A stretch of 64,000 bases of DNA, taken from Colwellia polaris (lineage in GTDB: Bacteria > Pseudomonadota > Gammaproteobacteria > Enterobacterales > Alteromonadaceae). The stretch spans positions 62,001-126,000 of the forward strand of contig NZ_NBOE01000009.1 of NCBI RefSeq assembly GCF_002104515.1, given 5' to 3'. How positions within the stretch are numbered: the stretch's first letter is position 1; each line of letters starts with the position of its first letter. The position numbers and the translations under genes are program-made. The notes under the pieces were generated by a model. It was not told the DNA's origin, ran no database searches, and saw only the letters and a list, made by a program, of their open reading frames with translations. Shown here piece after piece: positions 1 to 9,096 of the stretch.

Positions 1-141
1 AACACAAAACGTATCGTAATAAATTTATTCATCTAAAGTTAAGTTACACATGCTTTAATGCACATGCTTTAAGACACAGGTAGGCACTTAAAGAAAGCTT
101 ATAAATTAAAGCTTTGTATATGAGTAATTTTTTAATCTAGA

Positions 142-519
142 TTAAAGTGTTTTGAATTGTTCGTAAGCCGTTTTGCCAATAGCGGTTAAAATGCCATTAG
201 TAAACAATAATGCGGTGCATTCATCTTGAGTAGTGATACCGTCAGATTTTACATGCTGTGTTCGGTAAAAGCTTACCTGATAACTTGTTTCATCTATTAA
301 TTTAGCTTCAGTGATATCAGGGCTACCTAATTGCTCGATAGCACTGTTAAAATTGAATTGTTTTAATTCAAGTTTAGCTATAAATTGTCTGTTATATGCT
401 TCTCTATCTTCCCATTGCATTTTAGCTGGGCTGTCGTCATAAAAGTTCACAACCAGCGCTACAAATATACCGTATGCTATGAGTGCCATTAAGATCCTAG
501 CAATAACTTTTTTATTCAC
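142..519 (-). CDS. DUF3192-family membrane-anchored protein
   Basis: A 125-residue protein with one hydrophobic segment at about residues 7-26 and no lipobox cysteine, so it is probably anchored in the inner membrane with the rest outside. The C-terminal half carries the pattern YRTQ..K.DG.TT.DECT, which is shared with the lipoprotein encoded at 7049-7405; the two are clearly paralogous members of the DUF3192 family (family assignment from memory). The layout, in which a small domain has a conserved late Cys, resembles small outer-membrane or periplasmic accessory proteins, but no function is established. It is the first gene in the window and reads out toward the left edge. A weak inverted repeat at about 95-117 (AAAGCTT with AAGCTTT) may end transcription. 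Confidence 0.8.
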   Translation of the reverse strand: MNKKVIARILMALIAYGIFVALVVNFYDDSPAKMQWEDREAYNRQFIAKLELKQFNFNSAIEQLGSPDITEAKLIDETSYQVSFYRTQHVKSDGITTQDECTALLFTNGILTAIGKTAYEQFKTL

Positions 520-716
520 TTATATTCCTTGAAACTATTTCAAACCGTATTTAATGTTGTTGAGTTATCCGATTAAATCGATATAACATTATGAGTGTTT
601 AATGAATTTACTTTTGTTTAATCTATTTAATTGGTCTTTAGTTTTAAACCAGAGTTTATATTGTTAAATTGCGGAGAATCCAATACACAACAGCAGGTTG
701 TGATGTTACCAGATTG

Positions 717-1538
717 TTAAGTACTGGCAAGTGCATTTTGGCCAGGAAGTCTAATATCTTTTAAATTAAAACCTAGTGGTATATCTATTTTTAAGGTTAG
801 CAACTTACGGCTAAGAGATATTTGTTCATTATGTTGTGAAAGTTTCTCGCTGATATTTTTCTTTAAATCTGTTGCGTTAACTAAGCTTTTAACAGAGCCA
901 TATTTATTAAGAAGTTCAGAAGCTGTTACTTGCCCAATACCCGCAACGCCTGGTATTTTATTGGTGTTATCTCCCGTTAATGTCCATAGGTCCATTAGCT
1001 TATTTGGTTTTACGCTAAACTTGTTTAGTACATATGACTCGTCTAAATATCGTCGATTAAAATAGTCATATACCTTAATATTAGGATTCAGCAGGGATAA
1101 AAAGCACTTATCAGTAGATACAATGGTTACATTTTGGCCGCGTAATGCCACTTTAATCGCTAAAGTGGCAATTAAGTCGTCTGCTTCATCAGTTTCTGAC
1201 ACTAATGAGTCAACAAAGTGTTTCATAAAACGGTCTTGAATATCCGCTAACTTATCAGCCAAATGCTCGGGCATTTTTTTTCGGCCTTTTTTATAGTCCG
1301 GGTAAATATCATACCGCCAACATGGAGCTTGTGAGTCAAAAACAGCCAGTGCGTGCGTAGGTTGAAGTTGTTCTACTATGTTTCTTAAGGCCTGCTCACA
1401 TGCTTTTTCGGTGTTAAATAAAACTTGCTGCTTGGTATTTTCTGCTAATTCATTGTTTAACAAAAAAGGTCGTTCTTGTACGGCGTAAATTCTTCGGATC
1501 AAATTTAACGCATCTATTAAAACTAAATGTACACTCAT
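717..1538 (-). CDS. xni: Flap endonuclease Xni (5' nuclease, PIN/FEN type)
   Basis: A 273-residue protein of the 5'-nuclease family without a polymerase domain, as in E. coli Xni/YgdG (about 250 residues). The N-terminus reads VLIDALNLIRR, followed by DSQAPCWR and YKKGRKKMP (DNA-clamp region). The acidic metal-site pattern ETDEADDLIA and TDKCF come next, then a helix-hairpin-helix, GVAGIGQVTA. It is expected to cut 5' flaps in DNA processing. Start choice: ATG at 1538 has GAAGG eight bases upstream. A TTG at 1553 would overlap the preceding stop and lacks a better ribosome site. It follows ppnN by four bases and is surely cotranscribed with it. Confidence 0.93.
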   Translation of the reverse strand: MSVHLVLIDALNLIRRIYAVQERPFLLNNELAENTKQQVLFNTEKACEQALRNIVEQLQPTHALAVFDSQAPCWRYDIYPDYKKGRKKMPEHLADKLADIQDRFMKHFVDSLVSETDEADDLIATLAIKVALRGQNVTIVSTDKCFLSLLNPNIKVYDYFNRRYLDESYVLNKFSVKPNKLMDLWTLTGDNTNKIPGVAGIGQVTASELLNKYGSVKSLVNATDLKKNISEKLSQHNEQISLSRKLLTLKIDIPLGFNLKDIRLPGQNALAST

Positions 1539-1542
1539 CAAA

Positions 1543-2889
1543 TTAACCTTCAATAACAGTATAACAAGGTATGTATTTGCTGCCAGGAAGCTTCATTCTT
1601 TGTTGCTCAACGAAAGAGTTTAAAAGTGTATCCATTAACGCCATTATTTTATTGTCACCACTGATTTCAAAAGGACCTTTTTCACGTATTGCCTTAATAC
1701 CACTTGCTTTAACATTTCCTGCTACTATACCAGAAAAAGCCCGGCGCAAATGAGCAGCCAAAGACTCAATACTTTGCTCAAAATGAAGGTTTAATGAAGA
1801 CATATTTTCATGATTTGGTTCAAAGGGTTGTTGAAATTCAGCTTCGATAACCAATGACCAATTAAAATGATAAGAGTCGCCCGTAAGTTTTCTTTGTGCA
1901 ACTACATCTTCAGTCGTTGCTTTTAGGGTTTTGGCTACTTGTTCGGGGTCGTCAATAATAATTTTATAAAGTTGTTGGGCAGACTCGCCTAAAGTAGCAG
2001 CAATAAATGTGTCAAGCTGCTGAAAATATTCAGCACTCTCTATTGGACCCGTTAAAATAATAGGTAGCTTCTGAGATTTATTTTTGGGGTGCAGCATAAT
2101 ACCCAAGATATAAAGCAATTCTTCTGCTGTACCTGCGCCGCCAGGAAAAATAATAATACCATGAGACATACGCACAAAAGCTTCAAGGCGTTTTTCAATA
2201 TCAGGCATAATCACCAATTCATTTACGATAGGGTTTGGTGGCTCAGCAGCAATAATACTAGGCTCAGTTAAGCCTAAATAACGGCCAGTCGTAATTCGTT
2301 GTTTTGCGTGGCCAAATGTTGCACCTTTCATTGGGCCTTTCATTGCACCTGGCCCACAACCTGTACAAATATTAAAACCGCGTAAGCCAAGTTGATAACC
2401 TACTTTTTTGGTGTATTTATATTCAGTACTGTTAATTGAATGACCACCCCAACAAGTAATTAAATTAGGAGAGCTATCAGGAATAATGGCATTTGCATTA
2501 CGCAACATATCAAAAATTATATTTGTTGGGTTATCGGTTGCTTTAGTGTTAGCGGTGTAACAGTCGCCAATAAACAAAATATCGCGCAGGACCACAGAAA
2601 GGTGTTCTTGAATACCTTTAATAATTACACCATCTACAAAGGCGTGCTTTGGCGGGTTATCTAAAGCTAATTTAACCCCACGCTCACGGCGTAATACTTG
2701 TATTTGAAAATCTTGAAATTGTTGGTATATATCTTCAGCGTTATCGGTATGACTGCCAGCATTAAGCACTGCAAGCGAACAATTACGAAAAAGATTGTAG
2801 AGTTCACTTGTTGCTGATTGTTGTAAGTGATCAACTTCTGCTTGCGACAGTAAATTCATTTTACCTACGGGATTAATTTGAGTGTGCAT
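1543..2889 (-). CDS. ppnN: Nucleotide 5'-monophosphate nucleosidase PpnN (LOG family)
   Basis: A 448-residue protein close in length and sequence to E. coli PpnN/YgdH (454 residues). The N-terminus aligns with the E. coli protein from the first Met, which supports the 2889 start. The LOG-type Rossmann core holds a GGHS-type motif, then [12 protein letters not shown] and the signature [12 protein letters not shown]. The family cleaves the N-glycosidic bond of purine and pyrimidine nucleoside monophosphates to free base and ribose-5-phosphate, and in E. coli it is activated by (p)ppGpp. It lies just upstream of xni (four-base gap), the order also seen in E. coli relatives (ygdH, ygdG). Translation ends with a TAA at 1543. 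Confidence 0.95.
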   Translation of the reverse strand: MHTQINPVGKMNLLSQAEVDHLQQSATSELYNLFRNCSLAVLNAGSHTDNAEDIYQQFQDFQIQVLRRERGVKLALDNPPKHAFVDGVIIKGIQEHLSVVLRDILFIGDCYTANTKATDNPTNIIFDMLRNANAIIPDSSPNLITCWGGHSINSTEYKYTKKVGYQLGLRGFNICTGCGPGAMKGPMKGATFGHAKQRITTGRYLGLTEPSIIAAEPPNPIVNELVIMPDIEKRLEAFVRMSHGIIIFPGGAGTAEELLYILGIMLHPKNKSQKLPIILTGPIESAEYFQQLDTFIAATLGESAQQLYKIIIDDPEQVAKTLKATTEDVVAQRKLTGDSYHFNWSLVIEAEFQQPFEPNHENMSSLNLHFEQSIESLAAHLRRAFSGIVAGNVKASGIKAIREKGPFEISGDNKIMALMDTLLNSFVEQQRMKLPGSKYIPCYTVIEG

Positions 2890-2909
2890 AATTCTACTTC
2901 CTCGTTATT

Positions 2910-4550
2910 TTACCCGTAAACAACTTTGTTTTTACCTTCATTTTTTGCTCGGTATAGGGCGGTATCAGCGCGTTCGAAAGCGGAGTGCACAATATCTTCT
3001 CTTTGAACTAAAGTGACACCAATTGATAGCGTGATATTGACCCGAGTTCCTTTGAAAGTGAAAGGTAAACTCGCTACTTTCTTACGTAACATATTGAGAC
3101 GATTCATTACCGTGATTTTATCAACATTTTTAAAGATTAAAACAAACTCTTCACCACCATAGCGGCAGATAAAAACATCTATACCCATGACTTTTGTAAG
3201 AGTTTCAGCAATAACTTGTAAGGATTTATCGCCCGCAGTATGGCCGAAAGTATCATTAATACGTTTAAAATCATCTAAGTCAATAACAGCAATAGCGAGG
3301 TCAAATTGTTTGTGGTGAAATCGAACCAATTCTTTTGCAAAAAACTCATCAAATGATGCTCTATTAGCTAATTTAGTTAAAGCATCTTGAAAGCTTTTAG
3401 CTTGAACTTCTTGTATACGTTTTTCAAAAACTTTACTTTGCTGCTCTAGTTTTTCAACCTTTGCTGACATGCTTTTAAGTTGTTCATTCAATGCTATATT
3501 TTGGCTATCTTCTAATTCAGCTTTGGTTTGTAACGTTTTAGCTATGTGCTGAATTTTATCATTCACATCAACTTTTATTTCATATAATGAACCTGCATCG
3601 TTAATGCCGATACTAACTTCTTTGATTGTTTCAGTCAGTTCTTGATTTATTTTAGCATGTTGCTCATTCGATTCAGTTGATGTTGCAATCGTTGCGGTTA
3701 CTGAAACTTGAACAGAAGTGAGTGTATCGCTAAGTGTTGATAAAAAGACTTTAGCTCGACTGCGCTCCTGCTCTAAGTCTTCAATCATAAAATCAAACAC
3801 ATTAAGACATTCAGTCATTAAATTTTGATTCGAAATTTGACCGTGCAAGCTCAATTTTATTTTATTGATATTAGCGTTGTGCTTTTTAGAAATAATTAAG
3901 GTATTTAAAATTGAATTAAAGCGGCCTAATAATTCTTTTGGCGCTTTTTCTTGCTCAGCATTATTATTTTCTGTTGTAATTTCACTTTCAACAGCATTAA
4001 TTTTATCTATTGTGACGTGTTTACTGGTGTGAGCAGATTTCGGCTGTTCAGGCGTTAATCTAATTTGCCCAACTATGATGCTCTCATAGAAAGCGATAAA
4101 CTCACTCATTAATGGAATGTATTGAATGAGTGAGGCGTGACTTTCTTCAGCCTTAGTTATTAATGTTTGTAGCTGACGACGACTTTCTTTTGGGAAACTT
4201 TTCAGTTTTTGAAGGCCAGTACCCGAACTATTAAGTTGCTCATGTATTTCTATTCTACTTTTATCGTTTTTTAAAGAGTGCTGTCGCAGTAGTGTCGAAA
4301 TAACTTTTATATCATTTTCGAGTTCGGTGAAACTCGTCGCTGTTTTTAAAGTCGTTCTTAATTTAGCTAATTTGTTATCTAGCAGAATGTCTGTGCCTTT
4401 ACAGGCCTGAGATAGTTTACCAATAAAACCGGTGAGTAGGGCTGATTGTGCACTATATTCGTTTTCTAATTCAGTGCGAGCGTTTATAGCAGATTTAAGT
4501 CGTGATTTTAAGTCTTTGATATTTTTATCTGCGACTGAGTTTTCGCTCAT
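2910..4550 (-). CDS. Diguanylate cyclase with long coiled-coil N-terminus (GGEEF)
   Basis: A 546-residue soluble protein. Residues 1-380 are almost entirely helical, rich in Glu, Lys and Gln with heptad-like spacing, and contain no transmembrane segment. The last 165 residues are a GGDEF domain with the active-site sequence RYGGEEF (GGEEF at 465-469) and the metal/nucleotide site IDLDDFKRINDTFGH. It should make cyclic-di-GMP from two GTP. The inhibitory I-site RxxD, expected seven bases-of-protein positions before the conserved Arg, reads GIDV here, so classical product inhibition is probably missing. The N-terminus resembles that of polar or scaffold-bound cyclases such as Pseudomonas DgcP, but I cannot confirm that. 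It is followed after 20 bases by ppnN on the same strand. Confidence 0.9.
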   Translation of the reverse strand: MSENSVADKNIKDLKSRLKSAINARTELENEYSAQSALLTGFIGKLSQACKGTDILLDNKLAKLRTTLKTATSFTELENDIKVISTLLRQHSLKNDKSRIEIHEQLNSSGTGLQKLKSFPKESRRQLQTLITKAEESHASLIQYIPLMSEFIAFYESIIVGQIRLTPEQPKSAHTSKHVTIDKINAVESEITTENNNAEQEKAPKELLGRFNSILNTLIISKKHNANINKIKLSLHGQISNQNLMTECLNVFDFMIEDLEQERSRAKVFLSTLSDTLTSVQVSVTATIATSTESNEQHAKINQELTETIKEVSIGINDAGSLYEIKVDVNDKIQHIAKTLQTKAELEDSQNIALNEQLKSMSAKVEKLEQQSKVFEKRIQEVQAKSFQDALTKLANRASFDEFFAKELVRFHHKQFDLAIAVIDLDDFKRINDTFGHTAGDKSLQVIAETLTKVMGIDVFICRYGGEEFVLIFKNVDKITVMNRLNMLRKKVASLPFTFKGTRVNITLSIGVTLVQREDIVHSAFERADTALYRAKNEGKNKVVYG

Positions 4551-4699
4551 ATTAATCTTCCCTAAAATGCAACATCATGGAAAAGTAGCAAAGTTAATGC
4601 TAATTAAAATATAGCTTTAACAAGAAATATAAAGCTTAATTTTCAGTATATATTAATAATAAACATTCCAGTATAAAAAGCCAGTATTTGTAGGTAACT

Positions 4700-4967
4700 A
4701 ATGAGTGTTAGTCTAAATAACCTGAACACTGGATAAGCAGTACTTGCTCAATCCTCCCTTTTAAGCCATTACCTGCGTTAAAACGTCGATAAATAGCCCG
4801 CTATTCATAAACGTTTTGCCTTGGAAATTGCATAAAATGAAGCATTGATGGTGTAAATTCGTGATGTTTACCTTGCTATAGCATTTACTTTACCACCTAA
4901 GCTTTTGATTCACTTGAGTATCAAGCACTCATTATCCAGAGTTCAGGTTAAATAAGCAACACTCATT
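4700..4967. mobile_element. MITE-like element with imperfect terminal inverted repeats
   Basis: A 268-bp non-coding block in the gap between the cyclase and queF. Its ends are inverted: AATGAGTGTT at 4700-4709 mirrors AACACTCATT at 4958-4967. Further in, AACCTGAACACTGGATAA (4719-4736) mirrors TTATCCAGAGTTCAGGTT (4932-4949) with one mismatch. The interior has no open reading frame and includes short inverted segments (ATAAATAGCC with GCTATTCATAAA). Size, ends and lack of coding are typical of miniature inverted-repeat transposable elements. No target-site duplication is obvious, so this is a structural inference. The rest of the 4551-4983 gap holds nothing else I can name apart from promoter-type AT-rich DNA. 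Confidence 0.6.
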
Positions 4968-4983
4968 CAGTTTCTTGTTGAGT

Positions 4984-5835
4984 TTATTGTCTTAACGTTC
5001 TTAAAGAAGGTGCGTTTTTTTTTTCTGTTGAACGAAAAGGGTTTATATCTAAACCGCCTCTGCGCGTATATCGAGCAAATACAGTAAGGCTTTCAACCTG
5101 ACAATAAAGTTGAATATCACAAAATATACGCTCAACACATTGTTCATGAAATTCATTATGTTGTCGAAACGAAATTAAGTATTTTAATAACGCAGCATGA
5201 CAAATTTGTTTGCCACTATAGGTAATATAAATACTTGCCCAGTCAGGCTGATTGGTGATCAAACAATTTGATTTTAATAAATGACAAACTAAATATTCTG
5301 TTACTTCTTCTGCGTTCTCCTTTAATGCATTTTCTAATAGCTCAGGGGCTAATTGATATTGATTTATTTCAATATCAAGGTCGTCTATGCAAACCGCATT
5401 TTCGACAGGTATTTGCAGAGCAGGGCAGTTATTAACGCTAAAGAGTTTTACTTTTGCATTAGCGCCAGCGGTAGCCGACAAATCTTCAATTAAGGCCGAT
5501 TCTACAGACTGCCATGATGAAAACTTAGTTTGATTAAAACTATTTAAATAAAGTTTAAATGATTTTGATTCAACAATGTTTGGGCTAGTACAAGGAAAAG
5601 TAAACTCAGCAACAGCAACAACAGGTTTGCCTTTATCATTTAACCAAGAAAGCTCGTAACCATACCAAACATCTTCTCCATTAAAAGGAATATTCTCTGC
5701 TGTTAAACCTAAACTATCTCTATTCAGACTTCTTGGAACAGCTTGGAGTAATGCAGGAGAATATTGGCTACAATAATCGGTTACTTTACCAAGGGTTAAT
5801 TTATTGAGTTCTTTTGCGTTTGTATAAGTGCTCAT
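4984..5835 (-). CDS. queF: NADPH-dependent 7-cyano-7-deazaguanine reductase QueF (long form)
   Basis: A 283-residue protein matching the bimodular QueF of gammaproteobacteria (E. coli 282 residues). It reduces preQ0 to preQ1 in queuosine biosynthesis, the only known biological nitrile reduction. The QueF motif ESKSFKLY lies at residues 89-96. The catalytic cysteine and proton donor are in [11 protein letters not shown] (Cys191, Asp198). The substrate-binding [10 protein letters not shown] follows. The start at 5835 gives [10 protein letters not shown], which matches the family N-terminus. It is divergent from syd, with 73 bases between the start codons, a pairing common in Vibrio and Shewanella relatives. 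Confidence 0.96.
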   Translation of the reverse strand: MSTYTNAKELNKLTLGKVTDYCSQYSPALLQAVPRSLNRDSLGLTAENIPFNGEDVWYGYELSWLNDKGKPVVAVAEFTFPCTSPNIVESKSFKLYLNSFNQTKFSSWQSVESALIEDLSATAGANAKVKLFSVNNCPALQIPVENAVCIDDLDIEINQYQLAPELLENALKENAEEVTEYLVCHLLKSNCLITNQPDWASIYITYSGKQICHAALLKYLISFRQHNEFHEQCVERIFCDIQLYCQVESLTVFARYTRRGGLDINPFRSTEKKNAPSLRTLRQ

Positions 5836-5908
5836 TGTTGAGTATTTTCTTCTCTGGTTGTTACAATACTGATAAAATTTTCTTTATTTTATAGGAATTA
5901 GTCGTTAG

Positions 5909-6490
5909 ATGAAAATATCAAATTACTCGCTTAAAGAACTTGTGTGGCATTTTTCACAAGATTACTTACAAGCTTATGAAAATAGGTTTACACATTTACC
6001 TATAACACACATGGTTGAAGACTGGCCGTCGCCGTGTGAACAAGGGATTAAAGAAGAAGAGTTTTCATTGTGGTGTCCAATCAAAGTTAATGAAAACTTA
6101 ACCTTTGAAAATGTTGAAACAGCATTGGAAATTACCCTTCATGAAGATATTAAACAGTACTTTACTACTATGTTTAGTGATAGCTTAGACGCAAGTTGCG
6201 CAGAGGGCGACTTGTCTTTGTTGTTTGCTTGGAGCGCTAAAGATTTCGCGCGTTTACAAGAAAATATTATCGGTCATATTTTAATGAAAACTAAACTAAA
6301 ACAAAAGCTAACCATTTTTTTTGCTACCACAGATGACGATGATCATATTATCTCTTTAGATAATGACACCGGTGAAATATGGGTGGAAAAAGTCGGTTGT
6401 GAGCCTCATAAAAAAATAGCTGAAAATTTGATGGAATTTGTGACACAGCTTACGCCAAGGATCCCACCACAAGCTATGGAAGATAACTAA
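5909..6490 (+). CDS. syd: SecY-interacting protein Syd
   Basis: A 193-residue acidic protein of the Syd family, which in E. coli binds the cytoplasmic face of SecY and may monitor SecYEG complex quality. Family-typical segments are visible: THMVEDWPSPCEQG, FSLWCPI and the late FFATTDDDDHIISLDNDTG. It has no signal peptide or membrane segment, as expected for a cytosolic factor. It is transcribed divergently from queF and followed by a convergent small gene at 6566-6877. Length is close to the E. coli protein (181 residues). Confidence 0.93.
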   Translation: MKISNYSLKELVWHFSQDYLQAYENRFTHLPITHMVEDWPSPCEQGIKEEEFSLWCPIKVNENLTFENVETALEITLHEDIKQYFTTMFSDSLDASCAEGDLSLLFAWSAKDFARLQENIIGHILMKTKLKQKLTIFFATTDDDDHIISLDNDTGEIWVEKVGCEPHKKIAENLMEFVTQLTPRIPPQAMEDN

Positions 6491-6565
6491 TTAATGGCTG
6501 AAAATAGCATTGTTATTGAATTTAAAACAATGCATATCTTTCCTTTTTTAGTCATCTTACTTAGC

Positions 6566-6877
6566 TTATTTATTAATTAAAGCTTTTACCTGTATTTTTA
6601 GTTCAGCTATTTCTTGTTGTAATGGTGCTATAGCCTCAGCGATAAGTTTGTTAAGTTCTTTATGATCACGACCACTTTCAATGTTTGGATTAGCTTCTTC
6701 ATTTTTATCCGTAGTTTTTATAAAATCAGGATCGTGATGCCAGTTTTTTAAAGCGGCAATAATTTTAGGTAAAGGAGTGGGTTGGCTAAGGTGTCCTTTT
6801 ATCAATGCGACACTAGGCACTTTCCCTTCATTGGCAAGTTTGTTAGCTATGATGGAAATTTCATCAAATATAGTCAT
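6566..6877 (-). CDS. Small KfrA-N-like putative DNA-binding protein with C-terminal coiled coil
   Basis: A 103-residue protein. The first 45 residues (IANKLANEGKVPSVALIKGH, then LPKIIAALKNW) follow the spacing of the KfrA N-terminal winged-helix-like DNA-binding domain, where a short helix, a Pro-Thr/Ser-like turn and a second helix precede a Trp. The last 35 residues (ELNKLIAEAIAPLQQEI and on) form a short coiled coil that could mediate dimerisation. The middle is acidic and probably flexible. Such stand-alone proteins are common in marine gammaproteobacteria and uncharacterised. Assignment to KfrA-N is by pattern only. Confidence 0.7.
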   Translation of the reverse strand: MTIFDEISIIANKLANEGKVPSVALIKGHLSQPTPLPKIIAALKNWHHDPDFIKTTDKNEEANPNIESGRDHKELNKLIAEAIAPLQQEIAELKIQVKALINK

Positions 6878-7048
6878 TAAGCTTAACTCATGTGTTAAAG
6901 AGACAATATTTTAGCGAATATTACTAACTGTGTCTTGCTTTGTTTTGAGTTTTATTATTAAACTCTATTTTTATCAATTAGTTATAGAAGTGGTTTGGCA
7001 TTTGCAAATAAGTTTTTAACACTATTACTTTTGATGAGAGAAGAACAA

Positions 7049-7405
7049 ATGAAAAAATCGTTATTAGCATTACTTATAATCGCACCACTATCGATGAGCT
7101 TAACGGGTTGTGTTATCGCTGTTGGTGGCGAAGATGGTCATTCTATGTCGGGAGACTTTGATGATAGAGAGTTTAAAAATAGAAAAAAAATTGCTGATCT
7201 GCAACTAAACACGACATTTTCTGATGTTTCCCGTGTCATGGGCGTTGCTGATTTTAATGAGTCTTATTTGGATGATGGAAAAACAATAAAAGTAGTTTAT
7301 TACCGCACTCAACGTTTACACAAAGATGGCTTAACTACTAAAGATGAATGTACCAAGTTAGTTTTTGTAGACAACAATTTAACGGCAATAGAGCAAGGGC
7401 TTTAA
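7049..7405 (+). CDS. DUF3192-family lipoprotein
   Basis: A 118-residue lipoprotein: a signal peptide of 20 residues ends in the lipobox LTGC with the lipidated Cys at position 21. The mature part is acidic at first (GGEDGHSMSGDFDD) and ends in the DUF3192 core YRTQRLHKDGLTTKDECT. It is a paralogue of the 142-519 product, which has a membrane anchor in place of the lipid. The start at 7049 is preceded by GAGAGAAGAA; an in-frame upstream start at 6995 would put about 18 extra residues before a perfect signal peptide and is rejected. Function is unknown. A strong terminator follows at 7441-7475. Confidence 0.85.
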   Translation: MKKSLLALLIIAPLSMSLTGCVIAVGGEDGHSMSGDFDDREFKNRKKIADLQLNTTFSDVSRVMGVADFNESYLDDGKTIKVVYYRTQRLHKDGLTTKDECTKLVFVDNNLTAIEQGL

Positions 7406-7440
7406 TTTAACCAGAAAATTAGCTAATTTACTTTATAGAA

Positions 7441-7475
7441 AGGGCGATATCGTTTATTGATATCGCCCTTTTTTA
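7441..7475 (+). terminator. Rho-independent terminator after the DUF3192 lipoprotein gene
   Basis: An 11-bp perfect stem AGGGCGATATC (7441-7451) and GATATCGCCCT (7459-7469) with a seven-base loop, followed by a run of T. It ends the plus-strand lipoprotein gene. On the minus strand it is followed only by CTTTC, so it is a weaker stop for the convergent DUF3300 gene. Confidence 0.9.
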
Positions 7476-7489
7476 CTTACCATTGAAGG

Positions 7490-8941
7490 TTAATTTTCTC
7501 GTTTACTTTTACTTCGATGTGAACTGTTATTGCGACTTCTTTGTTTATTTTCAAAAGAGCGCTTGCTGATAGTTTTTTCACTTTTTGCACTGTGTCTTGG
7601 TTGATAAGTTTTCTTCGTTGTTGAGATCGGTTTAGCGTAATTTTTCTCTGAACTTTTACGATGACTTATTACCTTTTCACTTTGTCGACTTTTAACTTGC
7701 TTATGGCTACTTTTTACTGCTTGATGTTTGCTAGCATAATACTTCTTTGATGACTTAGCAGACTCTACTTTTCTTACTTTTTTAACCTGTTTGCTATCAA
7801 CTTTAGATTTGTGCCAATTTTTTCCTGCATAAGGTTGATGTTTAATTGACGCATTTTTTTTGTCTACTTTAATCGCACGGTTTACCTGTAGTTTTTGTTT
7901 GATTTTGTCACTTCTACCAGTGTTATATTCAGGCTTATATTTGTTATTAACTTGTTTAGTAATATGTTTATTTTTATTAAACAAATGTTTTTGATTGGCT
8001 CGCACGGCTTTGTGATGTTGCACACTTGGCGTTAGGCTACGATATTTTTTCTGTAATTTCGTACTACGATAAGCCACACCTTTCCTATGGCGTGGATTAT
8101 GTTGCCAACGCTTTGCCTGATAACTTGTTGAAACTTTTTTCTTACTATGACGTTTGTAATAGCGAGATTTATGATGGTTAACCACTACATGTCGATTGTG
8201 CCAATGCACAGCTCCAAAAAATAGACCAACGCTCAGGTGAACAGGGTTATGCCAGTAATAATGACCATGATGCGATACATAATGAACGGGTTGATGCCAA
8301 TATATTGGTGGGTAATGTCTCCAACGCCAATCTCCGTAAACAAGCCTAGTATCATAATAAGGTACATAAATTACATCGGGCTGGCTTGATTCAATAATAA
8401 TTGTTTTAGTTTCACGAACCACATTAACGTTATTCATGTTTTTCAGGTTGCCGGCTTGGTCTGCTTGTTGACGTAATGCTTGCACACTAACTAGTACTTG
8501 CGCTTCATCTTGTAGAAAAGCATCGCCTAAGTTGCTCATCCAGCGTAAATCTTCACTTAATTTTTTAAGAATATTATGAAAAGGTAGAAGCGCTTTAACG
8601 CTAGCATCCCAATCTTTACTCTCTGCCGCATCTGCAATATTTTCAGGGCTTAATTGTGAGTTTTTACTTAACCAACGCTCAGCGTCCACAACTTCTATAG
8701 GATAAGTTGAAGCAATTAGAATGTGGCTAAGTAAAGCGTCTGGATATAATGCAATTGGAGCAAGCATTTGTTCAATTTCGGCTTCAGTAAAACGGTTTAC
8801 GTTTTCTGTAAGCGTTTGCTCAACATTTGTTAGTACCGGGCTAGCCGTGTTATTCGCTACGCTTGGTGCTGAAAAGAGCAAGGCGCTTGATAGTGATATA
8901 AGTAAACAGTTCAGTGACTTGCTAAGTTTAGCTTTTTGCAT
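7490..8941 (-). CDS. DUF3300 protein with signal peptide and very basic His/Lys/Ser-rich tail
   Basis: A 483-residue exported protein. The signal peptide ends near SAPSVANN. Residues about 45-250 are a DUF3300 domain: IEQMLAPIALYPDALLSHIL, YPIEVVDAERWL and SSQPDVIYVPYYDTRLVYGDW. A His/Trp/Tyr-rich stretch (HYPPIYWHQPVHYVSHHGHY) follows. The last 230 residues are low complexity, packed with Lys, Arg, Ser and His and almost free of acidic residues. DUF3300 function is not known. Start choice: ATG at 8941 has AGGAGAAG upstream; a Met six codons earlier precedes it without a better site. A regulator box at 9052-9068 with a -10 at 9035-9040 lies in its promoter, which links it to the two-component system encoded just upstream on the same strand. 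Confidence 0.87.
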   Translation of the reverse strand: MQKAKLSKSLNCLLISLSSALLFSAPSVANNTASPVLTNVEQTLTENVNRFTEAEIEQMLAPIALYPDALLSHILIASTYPIEVVDAERWLSKNSQLSPENIADAAESKDWDASVKALLPFHNILKKLSEDLRWMSNLGDAFLQDEAQVLVSVQALRQQADQAGNLKNMNNVNVVRETKTIIIESSQPDVIYVPYYDTRLVYGDWRWRHYPPIYWHQPVHYVSHHGHYYWHNPVHLSVGLFFGAVHWHNRHVVVNHHKSRYYKRHSKKKVSTSYQAKRWQHNPRHRKGVAYRSTKLQKKYRSLTPSVQHHKAVRANQKHLFNKNKHITKQVNNKYKPEYNTGRSDKIKQKLQVNRAIKVDKKNASIKHQPYAGKNWHKSKVDSKQVKKVRKVESAKSSKKYYASKHQAVKSSHKQVKSRQSEKVISHRKSSEKNYAKPISTTKKTYQPRHSAKSEKTISKRSFENKQRSRNNSSHRSKSKREN

Positions 8942-9034
8942 GTTACTTCTCCTAAACATCTATTGATGAAAGCCCCTGGGTAAAATAGCGAGTTTTAGCA
9001 AGCCATTAAGGAGACTTTTTAAGTTATGCATACA

Positions 9035-9068
9035 ATATTACTCCCTGTAAACTGAACGTTAGCTGAAC
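9035..9068 (-). promoter_or_regulatory. DUF3300 gene promoter with GTTCA-N6-GTTCAG regulator box
   Basis: Read on the minus strand: GTTCA, six bases, GTTCAG (9068 down to 9052), then 11 bases, then the -10 hexamer TAATAT at 9040-9035. The two half-sites are 11 bp apart, one helical turn, as for PhoP/OmpR-type tandem binders that take the place of a -35 element. The same arrangement occurs at 11603-11636 and 11688-11721. Confidence 0.65.
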
Positions 9069-9096
9069 AAACGAGCAAAGCCTAAAATTAAATTAC

